Positions 42,647 through 49,990 of a stretch of 64,000 nt of DNA are shown piece by piece (position 1 is the stretch's first letter; every line of letters starts with the position of its first letter). The stretch covers positions 6,882,001 to 6,946,000 of the forward strand of contig NZ_CP109442.1 of the NCBI RefSeq assembly GCF_036227205.1, in the 5' to 3' direction. The position numbers and the translations under genes are program-made. This DNA is from Amycolatopsis sp. NBC_01480 (GTDB lineage Bacteria; Actinomycetota; Actinomycetes; Mycobacteriales; Pseudonocardiaceae). A model generated the notes under the pieces. That model made no database searches and was not told the DNA's origin. It worked only from the letters and a program-made list of their open reading frames with translations.

Positions 42647-43459
42647 ATGAACGCGTTTCTGGTCTGCCTCTGGGTGTTCGCGGGGGTCTGCGCCGTCTGC
42701 TGGCTGTTGTCGGTGCTCACGCGGGAGTACTCGTGGGTGGACCGGATCTGGTCGCTGGTGCCGGTGGTCTACGTCGCGATCTTCGCCGGCGCCGCCGGGT
42801 TCGCCGACCCGCGGCTGGACGTGATGTTCGTGCTCGTGGCGCTGTGGGGCGCGCGGCTGACGTTCAACTTCGCGCGCAAGGGCGGCTACGCGCGCGGCGG
42901 CGAGGATTACCGGTGGGCGGTACTGCGCGCGAAGATGCGGCCCTGGCAGTTCCAGCTGTTCAACCTGTTCTTCATCACGATCTACCAGAACGCGATCCTG
43001 CTGCTGATCACCCTGCCCGCCTGGACGGCGCTGGAGAACCGCTCGCCCTTCGGCGTCTGGGACGTCGTGGTCGCGGTGATCGGCCTGGCGTTCCTGGTCG
43101 GCGAGACGGTGGCGGACCAGCAGCAGTGGGACTTCCACCAGTGGAAGGCGCGCGAGCAGAAGGCGGGCCGGACGCCCGACCCGCGCTTCCTGCAGCGCGG
43201 CCTGTTCCGCTTCTCGCGCCACCCGAACTTCTTCTTCGAGCAGGCGCAGTGGTGGATGGTGTTCTTCTTCGGCGTCGTCGCGGCCGCGGCGATCACCTGG
43301 ACGATCGCCGGCGCGGTCCTGCTGACCCTGCTGTTCGTCGGCTCGACCGTGTTCACCGAGAGCATCACGCGCAGCCGCTACCCGGAGTACGCCGACTACC
43401 AGCACCGGACGTCGCCGATCGTGCCGTGGTGGCCGCGGCGGGCTGCCGTCGAGGCCTGA
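42647..43459 (+). CDS. DUF1295 (steroid 5-alpha-reductase-like) membrane protein
   Basis: A 270-residue membrane protein with about six helices. DRIWSLVPVVY near residue 30, the GARLTFNFARKGGYARGGED loop, DQQQWDFHQWK, and the C-terminal catalytic-like signature LFRFSRHPNFFFEQAQWW are hallmarks of DUF1295. Relatives reduce steroid or lipid double bonds with NADPH, or methylate isoprenoid-type ends. Substrate unknown. It is followed by a short hairpin. Confidence 0.88.
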   Translation: MNAFLVCLWVFAGVCAVCWLLSVLTREYSWVDRIWSLVPVVYVAIFAGAAGFADPRLDVMFVLVALWGARLTFNFARKGGYARGGEDYRWAVLRAKMRPWQFQLFNLFFITIYQNAILLLITLPAWTALENRSPFGVWDVVVAVIGLAFLVGETVADQQQWDFHQWKAREQKAGRTPDPRFLQRGLFRFSRHPNFFFEQAQWWMVFFFGVVAAAAITWTIAGAVLLTLLFVGSTVFTESITRSRYPEYADYQHRTSPIVPWWPRRAAVEA

Positions 43460-43460
43460 A

Positions 43461-43482
43461 GAGCGGCGGCCTGAAGCCGCTC
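43461..43482. terminator. Short hairpin between convergent genes
   Basis: GAGCGGC and GCCGCTC pair around an eight-base loop between the DUF1295 stop (43459) and the stop of the convergent monooxygenase gene (43497). Confidence 0.5.
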
Positions 43483-43496
43483 GGGTGTTGCAGGGC

Positions 43497-43826
43497 TCAG
43501 GCGTTGCGGGGCTTCAGTTCCGCCATGTCACCGAAGTCTTCACCAGGCACCTGGGTGTTGATGATCCGTGGGGTCGCCGAGATCGCGTCCGGCAGCATGG
43601 CCATGGCGGTCTTGAAGTGCTCCGAGCTGACGTGCGCGACGGCCGCCTCCTGGTCGCGGTAGCCCTCGACCACGACCCACTCGTTCGGGTCGTCGGCGCT
43701 GCGGGACCAGTCGAAGAAGAGGTTGCCCGGCTCCGCGCGGACGCCGGCCGTGAAGTCCGCGACGATCGAGAGCCAGTCGTCGCTCTTCTCCGGCAGCACA
43801 GGGAACTTGACGACGATGAAGATCAT
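43497..43826 (-). CDS. Antibiotic-biosynthesis-monooxygenase (ABM/YgiN-like) domain protein
   Basis: A 109-residue dimeric alpha-beta-barrel protein. IFIVVKFPVLPEKSDDWLSI, VRAEPGNLFFDWSRSADDPN, EWVVVEGYRDQEAAVAHVSS and HFKTAMAMLP give the ABM pattern of quinol or polyketide monooxygenases. AAAGGA precedes ATG 43826, which is preferred over a longer upstream frame. Cofactor-free oxygenation of a quinol is the usual reaction. No redox partner is adjacent. Confidence 0.85.
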   Translation of the reverse strand: MIFIVVKFPVLPEKSDDWLSIVADFTAGVRAEPGNLFFDWSRSADDPNEWVVVEGYRDQEAAVAHVSSEHFKTAMAMLPDAISATPRIINTQVPGEDFGDMAELKPRNA

Positions 43827-44016
43827 GACGGGTCCTTTCGTGATCGGGAGTCCGGCGTCCCCATCCTCCACCGGCGGGCGCGGGGCCGCGATCGGACCGC
43901 GCGGGTGATCTGGCGCACATCGGCCCGGAAGAGGTGAACCAGACTCGGGTTTTCGCCGTCATACCGGTGATTTCCGGCAGGGGGGCGGAATCCATCACGA
44001 ACTGGGGGTTTGACTC

Positions 44017-44400
44017 ATGATCGGTTTCGAGACCGACCTCGGCGACCTGCGCGGCGCGTCGGGGCTTGTCGGCAAGGCGGCCGACGGCGCGGCGACCGCG
44101 CGCGAAGGCGTCAAGAAGCTGGACGTCCCGGGTCCTTCGGGGCCCGCGGACCTGATCGGTTCGCTGATGCCGTTCGGCGGCGGCGCGCCGAGCGCGTTCG
44201 GCCGCTCGCTCGGGATGGGCGACGTGAAGTCGGCGTACGAGTACCACCGGCAGAAGGTGGAGGAGGCGCTGGCGAAGCTGGCGTTCACCACCCAGCAGTC
44301 GAGCCGGGCGCTGCTCGAGGTCGCGGACCTGTACGAGGAGGCGGACGCGGACGCGAAGAACCGCGTGAACCGCGCCGCCGCGCAGCTGGAGGGGAACTGA
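44017..44400 (+). CDS. ESX-type helical protein, first gene of an orphan T7SS cassette
   Basis: A 127-residue protein with helical hairpin character: FETDLGDLRGASGLVGKAAD, a glycine-rich turn (LIGSLMPFGGGAPSAFGRSL) and a long second helix (YEYHRQKVEEALAKLAFTTQ) ending in an acidic coil (VADLYEEADADAKNRVNRAA). It resembles WXG100-like/PE-like partners seen in Pseudonocardiaceae ESX-type loci. It is followed one base later by a 344-residue secreted-type protein. Confidence 0.7.
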   Translation: MIGFETDLGDLRGASGLVGKAADGAATAREGVKKLDVPGPSGPADLIGSLMPFGGGAPSAFGRSLGMGDVKSAYEYHRQKVEEALAKLAFTTQQSSRALLEVADLYEEADADAKNRVNRAAAQLEGN

Positions 44401-44401
44401 C

Positions 44402-45436
44402 GTGGGCGACGACTACTTCGGCATCCAGTCCTCCTCCGGCGACGACGACCGCACGGCCTTGCTCGAGGGCGTCAGCGACGACCTGCTCGACGGCGCCAAC
44501 GATGCGCTTGACGGCCTGCTGGCCCTGAAATACGGCGACTGGGCGACGTACAACCTGATGGGCGGGCTCTACGAACAGCAGCAGGAGGCGATCGCGGACG
44601 TCTTCCGCGAGTTCTCCCAGGCCGACATCGAGCCAGGCTCGGCGGACGGCCTCCAGTCCATGATCAACAGCTATGAGCAGGTGTGGAAGACGTTCGGCAA
44701 CGAGCCGCTGACCGACCTCACCCGGGCGCGCCAGCAGATGGACTCGTGGCGCGGCGCCGCCGCCGAGAACGTCAAGACCTACCTCGACGAGCTGCACGCG
44801 ACCTACGACCGGATGGCGACCGAGATCTCGGTGCTGGAGAGCGGAGTCATCGCCGCGCGCGACGCCGTGTGGGGCGCCCGCTCGGACCTGAACAGCCTCG
44901 CCGCCACGTTCAAGGACACGGCCCAGAAGTGGGCGGAGGAGAAGTCGAAGCAGGGCGAGATCTCGTGGTCGCGCGTGCTGGCCGCGGCCTTCGTCACGAC
45001 GCTGACGACGATGCTGGTCGTCGCGGCCGCGCCCGCCGCGGTCGGGGTCGAGGTGACGCTGGCCGCCAAGGGCATCCAGGCCGCGGCCGCGGGCGCCGGC
45101 GCGGGGCTGAACGAGCTGACCGCCGAGCAGGGCACCGCCGTCGAAGGGGACAGCTCCAAGGAGATCTACGAGAGCTTCTTGGAGCACGTCGACAAGATCC
45201 GGACCGGGATGCAGGACTCCTCCGGCCGGCTGGCCGCGAACATCCGCGCGCACGGCGACCAGCTGCCGAAGATCCCGGCCCCGCCGGACGTGAGCCCCGG
45301 AGAATCCTTCGATCCCAGCAACTTCGAGACCTCGAACACCCCGAAGGGCACGGAGGACAACGTCCGCCGCGAGAACGTCGACATCGCCCCGGACGGCGGC
45401 CTGTCCCGCCCGATGACCCCGGGCAAGCTCGGCTGA
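44402..45436 (+). CDS. WXG-domain T7SS substrate-like protein
   Basis: A 344-residue protein. After an acidic N-terminus it has a WXG100-like helical pair (about residues 75-150): LQSMINSYEQVWKTFGNEPL, ARQQMDSWRGAAAENVKTYL with W-R-G in the WXG position, then YDRMATEISVLESGVIAARD. A hydrophobic Ala-rich stretch (about 195-240) follows, then a Pro/Asp-rich C-terminus (PAPPDVSPGESFDPSNFE) without a recognisable toxin domain. GTG 44402 starts it. It is co-translated with the 127-residue partner and the YbaB-like protein. Confidence 0.72.
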   Translation: MGDDYFGIQSSSGDDDRTALLEGVSDDLLDGANDALDGLLALKYGDWATYNLMGGLYEQQQEAIADVFREFSQADIEPGSADGLQSMINSYEQVWKTFGNEPLTDLTRARQQMDSWRGAAAENVKTYLDELHATYDRMATEISVLESGVIAARDAVWGARSDLNSLAATFKDTAQKWAEEKSKQGEISWSRVLAAAFVTTLTTMLVVAAAPAAVGVEVTLAAKGIQAAAAGAGAGLNELTAEQGTAVEGDSSKEIYESFLEHVDKIRTGMQDSSGRLAANIRAHGDQLPKIPAPPDVSPGESFDPSNFETSNTPKGTEDNVRRENVDIAPDGGLSRPMTPGKLG

Positions 45437-45924
45437 TGGCTCCACCGCCGCCCCCGCCCCCGGACCGCGATTCGCTGGTGACCGCCCTGTCCGCGCTGTC
45501 GGCCGATGTCACGTCGCCCGACGGCGCGGCGGGCGTCTCGGTGAACACCGACGGCGTGCTGACCGCGCTGCACCTGTCGGACGCGGTGCGCGAGATGGCC
45601 CCGCACGAGATCGCGGAGCTGGTGCTCCGGACCTACGCCGAGGCGCAGCGCATTTCGGCCCGCCGCACGGGGGAGCTGCTGGCGCCGCTGGGCACCACGG
45701 GTTACCTGATGGACCGCCTGCGGTGGCGGGCCGGGTTTTCCCCGGAGATTCCCGAAAACGAGGCCGCCGCCGAGAGTCCGGAAGATTCCCGGCCGAAGCC
45801 CGCTGTCCCCGGCGAATACCTGCGCGACCGCTCGGCCGACGTGGCTCCGGCGCCTCCCGAGCCCGGACCGGTCGCGGACGAGGACTGGTACGGCAAGGGC
45901 GTGCGCTTCGACCCGGCCTGGTGA
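45436..45924 (+). CDS. YbaB/EbfC-like ESX-associated protein
   Basis: A 162-residue protein whose ATG overlaps the upstream stop by one base. It starts with a polyproline run (seven prolines) and has SVNTDGVLTALHLSDAVREM, APHEIAELVLRTYAEAQRIS, typical of the YbaB-fold proteins found beside WXG100 genes in actinobacterial T7SS cassettes. The C-terminal 60 residues are acidic and Pro-rich, ending DEDWYGKGVRFDPAW. A DNA-binding or chaperone role is possible; no function is established. Confidence 0.65.
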   Translation: MAPPPPPPPDRDSLVTALSALSADVTSPDGAAGVSVNTDGVLTALHLSDAVREMAPHEIAELVLRTYAEAQRISARRTGELLAPLGTTGYLMDRLRWRAGFSPEIPENEAAAESPEDSRPKPAVPGEYLRDRSADVAPAPPEPGPVADEDWYGKGVRFDPAW

Positions 45925-45971
45925 CCGGAACCGGTTTCCTCGACCGGCGTAGTCCTCAAAGGACGAGCGGT

Positions 45972-46024
45972 GCAGCGGATGACGCTTTCCCCGCACTGAG
46001 CGCAGCGAAAGCGTCATCCGCTGC
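45972..46024. repeat. REP-like palindrome copy B, between convergent genes
   Basis: GCAGCGGATGACGCTTTC and its exact complement flank a 17-base loop. It sits between the stops at 45924 and 46040 and could terminate both transcripts. It shares its arm with the copies at 39136 and 58942. Confidence 0.8.
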
Positions 46025-46039
46025 GTCCATCCGGTTGCC

Positions 46040-46594
46040 TCAGCGGTCGTAATAGGACGACGGCGGCTGCGGCGGCTCGTTCCACTGGCGGGTCGGGGCG
46101 TCGGGCGAGCGGGTCTCGCGGCGCTTGCGGTGGTGCAGCGTGCGGGCGTTCGCGGCCATGCTGTTCACCACGATCGCGATCACCAGCCCGATCACCAGGT
46201 TGATCACGGCGGTCGCGATCTTCGCGCTCGGCTCGACCGTCAGGGTCAGCGGCAGCACGACCGCGATGAGCGTCACCAGCACCATGATCCAGCCGAAGAA
46301 CTGCCCCGGCGCGGGCGTCGCGACGCTCAGCAGGTGCATCAGCCCGGTGGCGAGCAGCGCGGCGATCGCGGCGGCGATCGCGTACGTGGTGGTGCTCGCG
46401 TTCCCCCAGATGCCCTCGCCCTTCGGCGCGAGCACCGGGACCGCGAAGATGCCGCGGGCGATCAGCAGGCCGACGATGGCCACGAGCGCGGCCACCACCG
46501 CCGTCGCGACGCCGCCCGCCCAGAGCCGGGCCGCGTCCACCCCCGTCCGGACGTCGCGGTCGTAACCGCCGTTCTGCGGGTACTGGGCCATCAT
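46040..46594 (-). CDS. DUF6069-family membrane protein
   Basis: A 184-residue protein with four hydrophobic segments: LWAGGVATAVVAALVAIVGL, TTTYAIAAAIAALLATGLMH, FFGWIMVLVTLIAVVLPLTL and ATAVINLVIGLVIAIVVNSM, then a basic tail. The VDAARLWAGGVATAVVAALVA opening is characteristic of actinobacterial DUF6069. GGAGGG lies seven bases before ATG 46594. Function unknown. Confidence 0.78.
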   Translation of the reverse strand: MMAQYPQNGGYDRDVRTGVDAARLWAGGVATAVVAALVAIVGLLIARGIFAVPVLAPKGEGIWGNASTTTYAIAAAIAALLATGLMHLLSVATPAPGQFFGWIMVLVTLIAVVLPLTLTVEPSAKIATAVINLVIGLVIAIVVNSMAANARTLHHRKRRETRSPDAPTRQWNEPPQPPSSYYDR

Positions 46595-46638
46595 CACGGA
46601 TCCCTCCGTTGCGCGAGCCGTACCGGGCTATTGTCCCG

Positions 46639-47226
46639 CTATCCGGCCTCGGGCGCTTGCTCCGCGGCCACGGGCCCGGGCAGGCCGCGCAGGCGGAACG
46701 CCAGCACGATCAGCATGACCCCGTACAGCACCGCGTAAACCCCGATCAGCACGGCGATTCCGAGCACGCCGGCGATGGGGTGCACGAGCACCAGGATCCC
46801 GGCGATCACGCTCAGCGCGCCGGCGACGATGAGGAACGCCTCGCCGGTGATCTGCTTGCGCAGCCGCACCGCCGCGATGATCTCCGCGACGCCGGTCACC
46901 ACCGCCCACGCGCCGACCAGCGTCGCCAGCACGAGCACGGTCGTGCCCGGCCAGACCAGCGCGATCACGCCCGCGATCACGCCGAGCGCGCCGAGCAGCC
47001 CGTACGCGGCCCGTTGCGCGCCGTCTCCGGGCCGGAACGCCTGCACGATCGCGCTGATGCCGTCGAAAAGCGCGTACACGCCGAAGACGATCGCCAGCGC
47101 CAGCACGGTGACGCCGGGCCAGACCAGGGTGAGGATCCCGAACAGCACGGCGAACGCCCCGCGGACCGCGACCAGCGGCCAGGCCCGGCGGGGGTCGAGG
47201 GCGGATTCGGCCATGAACGCGGACAT
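46639..47226 (-). CDS. HdeD/DUF308-family membrane protein
   Basis: A 195-residue protein of six short helices in three repeated pairs: VAVRGAFAVLFGILTLVWPG, GALGVIAGVIALVWPGTTVL, VAGALSVIAGILVLVHPIAG. The repeated G.L.V..G...LVWPG motif is diagnostic of HdeD-like acid-resistance membrane proteins. The internal repetition is visible at both protein and DNA levels. It lies 45 bp upstream of the DUF6069 gene on the same strand, so they may share a transcript. Confidence 0.87.
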   Translation of the reverse strand: MSAFMAESALDPRRAWPLVAVRGAFAVLFGILTLVWPGVTVLALAIVFGVYALFDGISAIVQAFRPGDGAQRAAYGLLGALGVIAGVIALVWPGTTVLVLATLVGAWAVVTGVAEIIAAVRLRKQITGEAFLIVAGALSVIAGILVLVHPIAGVLGIAVLIGVYAVLYGVMLIVLAFRLRGLPGPVAAEQAPEAG

Positions 47227-47329
47227 GTGCGGCTCCCGGGATGAGGACGAAGACCTGCGAAAACGCTAGCAGCGCCCGGGGTCCGAAGCACGGCTCCGCT
47301 GTTCACCCGATAGGTGTCCGAAATGGACG

Positions 47330-48478
47330 TCAGCCGGTCACCGGCAGTGCGGTCAGGCGCCAGGTGCCGGGGTCGGGGGCCCGGTGCGCGCCGGGCTCGG
47401 CGATGGCGAGCGCGGGGAACCGCCGCAGCACGGCGCCGAGCGCGACCTCCGTCTGGACGCGCGCGAGCGAGGCGCCGAGGCAGAAATGCGGGCCGTACGC
47501 GAAGCCGAGGTGCCCGGCGGGGGCGCGGCGGACGTCGAGCCGGTCGGGGTCGTCGAAGACGCGCGGGTCGCGGTTGACCGCCGCGATCGACGCGGTGACG
47601 GGCTCGCCCGCGCGGACCGGCACGCCGTGCAGTTCGAGATCTTCCGTCGCCTGCCGCGGAATCGTCAGCAGCGCGGGGCCGCACCAGCGGATCAGCTCGT
47701 CGACGGCGCCGGTCAGCAGCGCCGGGTCCGCGCGCAGGGCAGCCAGCTCACCCGGGTGGGCCAGCAGCGCCTCGATCGCGTTGGCGATCAGGTTCGCCGG
47801 CGTCTGCCCGGCCAGCACGAGCTGCCAGACGAGCGTGACCAGCTCCTGCTCCGCGAGCCCGTCCACGGTTTTGAGCAGGGCGACCAGATCGCGGCCGGGC
47901 CCCGCGACGATCTCGCGCGCGCCGTCGATGATGCCCGGCACCGCGGCGGCGAACCCCAGGCCCGCGCCCGCGAGGACGGTCCGGCCGTACTCGTGCCAGC
48001 GCGGCCGGTCGTCCTCGGGGACCCCGACCAGCTCGCAGATGACCTCCATCGGCAACGGCTGGGCGAAGTCCCGCAACAGGTCCACCGGTCCGTCGGCGGG
48101 CAGAGCGGCCAGCAGCCGTTCGACGATCCGCTCGATCCGCGGCCGGAACTCCAGCGCCCGGCGCGCGCTGAACGCGGGGGAGACGAGCCGGCGCAGGCGG
48201 CCGTGTTCCTCGCCTTCCATCTCCTGCATGGTGCGCAGGTACGGCACGTAGTGCTCGGGCACTTCGGGCCGCTGGTAGCTGCCGGCGCCGAGCGCGAGCC
48301 GCGGGTCGGTGAGCATCGCGCGGGCCTCTTCGTGCCGCGTCACCACCCACATCGGTCCGAAGCCGGTCAGCCGCGCGACCGGTCTGCGCTCGCGGGCGGC
48401 GCCGTACGCGGCGAACGGGTCCCGCTGCACAGCCGGGTCGGTCAGGTCGATGTCGGGCACTTGCTGGACGGGGGGCAT
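47330..48478 (-). CDS. Cytochrome P450 (class I, actinobacterial CYP105/107-like)
   Basis: A 382-residue soluble P450. The heme-binding loop is GFAYGPHFCLGASLARVQTE with the axial Cys, the ExxR helix and VNRDPRVFDDPDRLDVRR region precede it, and the oxygen-activation helix reads VLAGQTPANLIANAIEALLA. There the usual acid-alcohol pair (AGxE/DT) is AGQTP, a substitution seen in some biosynthetic P450s. GGAGACCCG precedes ATG 48478. No ferredoxin is adjacent. It is divergent from a TetR regulator. Substrate unknown. Confidence 0.9.
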   Translation of the reverse strand: MPPVQQVPDIDLTDPAVQRDPFAAYGAARERRPVARLTGFGPMWVVTRHEEARAMLTDPRLALGAGSYQRPEVPEHYVPYLRTMQEMEGEEHGRLRRLVSPAFSARRALEFRPRIERIVERLLAALPADGPVDLLRDFAQPLPMEVICELVGVPEDDRPRWHEYGRTVLAGAGLGFAAAVPGIIDGAREIVAGPGRDLVALLKTVDGLAEQELVTLVWQLVLAGQTPANLIANAIEALLAHPGELAALRADPALLTGAVDELIRWCGPALLTIPRQATEDLELHGVPVRAGEPVTASIAAVNRDPRVFDDPDRLDVRRAPAGHLGFAYGPHFCLGASLARVQTEVALGAVLRRFPALAIAEPGAHRAPDPGTWRLTALPVTG

Positions 48479-48589
48479 CGGGTCTCCATTTCAGATGTTC
48501 AAATCAGATGGTCTCATCATATGCATGGTGGCGGTATCTTGGGCAAGACTTTCCGGGTGTTCCCGGGACATTCCGAGGCGAGGAGGACG

Positions 48590-49657
48590 ATGGCCCGGCT
48601 GACCAGGGCGGAGACCCAGGAACGCAACCGCGCGAAGGTGCTCGAAGCCGCCCGTGACGAGTTCGCCGAGCGGGGCTTCCGTGACGCCAAGATCGACGTC
48701 ATCGCCGAGCGCGCGGAGCTGACGCGGGGTGCCGTCTACTCGAATTTCCCCGGCAAACGGGCGTTGTACTTCGCGGTGCTGGCCGCGGCGGCGGAGCGGG
48801 AATCGGCCGAACCGCGGAGCCAGGAGCCTGGGCTCAGCGCCGCCGAAGCGCTCGGCGCCCTGGCCGGCGCGTGGGTCGCCCGGTTGCCGCTGGCCACCGA
48901 CCCGGGGGCGAGGTTGGGCGCCGACCTGATGCCGGAAATCCTGGCCGACGAGCTGACCCGCCGTCCGTACGCGCAGCTGATGCGCTTCGAAGCGATCGTG
49001 CTCGGGCTGGCGCTGGAACGGCTGGCATCCCGGGACGGGCGGCTCGTGCGCGTCGCGGAGGCGGCGCTGACCACGCTGCACGGAGCGAGCCGGCTCGCGG
49101 CCGTCGCGCCGGGCTTCGGCGAGCCGTTCAACGTCGTGCGGGTGTGCGAGTCCTTGCCGGGCCTGGGTTTGCCGGACGAATGGCCGTCGGAGCCGCCGAT
49201 CGTGGCGCAGGCCCGCTCGGTGGACGAGCAATGGACGCCGCTGTCGGCCGTCGACTCACTGCGGAATTCGGCTGCGGCATTGGACGGCGACGGCGTGGTG
49301 GCGGTGCTGGGTTTGCACCGGCTTTCCGCGGCGGAGGAAGCGATCCGCGCGGCTCCGGCTGGGGATGCGGTCACGATCGCTGTCGTGACGGGCGAGCCCG
49401 CGGAGCTGTCGCCGTTGACGCAGCTGGCCTTTGCGGAGCTGCGTGGTCATCTGAAGCAGGCGTTCCCGGCCTCGACGTGGCCACGGGCCCAGGTTGTCCG
49501 AGACGACGCCGGGGTGCTCGCGGCGGCGGCCGGCGTGACGGCGGTGAGCGACGCGACCGAGACGGCCGTGCGCGTCCGGGGCGGGCGGATTGTGTTGCGG
49601 GCAGAGGGTTTCGGCGCCTGTCACGCCGTGGCGACCGGCGCGGTCCGCCCTGGCTGA
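48590..49657 (+). CDS. TetR-family regulator with an extra C-terminal thioredoxin-like domain
   Basis: A 355-residue protein, much longer than the usual 190-220. The TetR HTH lies at about residues 10-58 (RNRAKVLEAARDEFAERGFR, IAERAELTRGAVYSNFPGKR), a normal ligand domain to about 200, and then a C-terminal domain of about 140 residues (VVAVLGLHRLSAAEEAIRAA, VVRDDAGVLAAAAGVTAVSD, AVRVRGGRIVLRAEG). This looks like a peroxiredoxin/thioredoxin-like fold without cysteines. AGGAGG precedes ATG 48590. It is divergent from the P450. The last 30 codons and the terminator are duplicated downstream. Confidence 0.85.
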   Translation: MARLTRAETQERNRAKVLEAARDEFAERGFRDAKIDVIAERAELTRGAVYSNFPGKRALYFAVLAAAAERESAEPRSQEPGLSAAEALGALAGAWVARLPLATDPGARLGADLMPEILADELTRRPYAQLMRFEAIVLGLALERLASRDGRLVRVAEAALTTLHGASRLAAVAPGFGEPFNVVRVCESLPGLGLPDEWPSEPPIVAQARSVDEQWTPLSAVDSLRNSAAALDGDGVVAVLGLHRLSAAEEAIRAAPAGDAVTIAVVTGEPAELSPLTQLAFAELRGHLKQAFPASTWPRAQVVRDDAGVLAAAAGVTAVSDATETAVRVRGGRIVLRAEGFGACHAVATGAVRPG

Positions 49658-49671
49658 CCCCGGTAACGAGA

Positions 49672-49706
49672 CCGGGCTGCCGGTCCACAAGGGACCGACG
49701 GTCCGG
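49672..49706 (+). terminator. Hairpin after the TetR gene (first copy)
   Basis: CCGGGCTGCCGGTCC and GGACCGACGGTCCGG pair imperfectly around a five-base loop (ACAAG), 14 bases after the TetR stop. A near-identical copy lies at 49935. Confidence 0.6.
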
Positions 49707-49934
49707 CCTGTCTGAGCCCGCAAGCGAGACCGGGGCACAGGGGAGCGACGGACCAGCCGGGCTGAGCCCGGGAACGCCTGCCATCGCGGCGCCGTTCTTG
49801 CCGCACGGCGTGATGGTCGCCGGGCCTGCCGTGCGCGTCCGGGGCGGGCGGATTGTGTTGCGGGCAGAGGGTTTCGGCGCCTGTCACGCCGTGGCGACCG
49901 GCGCGGTCCGGCCTGGCTGACCCCGGTAACGAGA

Positions 49935-49969
49935 CCGGGCCGCCGGTCCACAAAGGACCGACGGCCCGG
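49935..49969. terminator. Hairpin before the protease stop (second copy)
   Basis: CCGGGCCGCCGGTCC and GGACCGACGGCCCGG pair with one mismatch around ACAAA. It is 21 bp downstream of the convergent protease gene and is the better-paired copy, so it is likely the working bidirectional terminator. Confidence 0.65.
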
Positions 49970-49990
49970 CCGTCAAACGGAACTACAACC

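Larger units (their letters stand above)
49565..49971. repeat. 144-bp direct repeat copying the TetR 3' end and terminator
   Basis: Bases 49565-49708 and 49828-49971 are nearly identical over about 144 bp, an offset of 263. Each has the last codons of the TetR gene, its TGA and the following hairpin. Between them lies a degenerate third copy of the terminator unit (about 49707-49770). A stretch around 49785-49820 is a variant of bases about 50110-50145 near the 3' end of the serine-protease gene (shared GACGGCGTGATGGTC-like words). No complete gene lies between 49658 and 49990. Confidence 0.8.
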
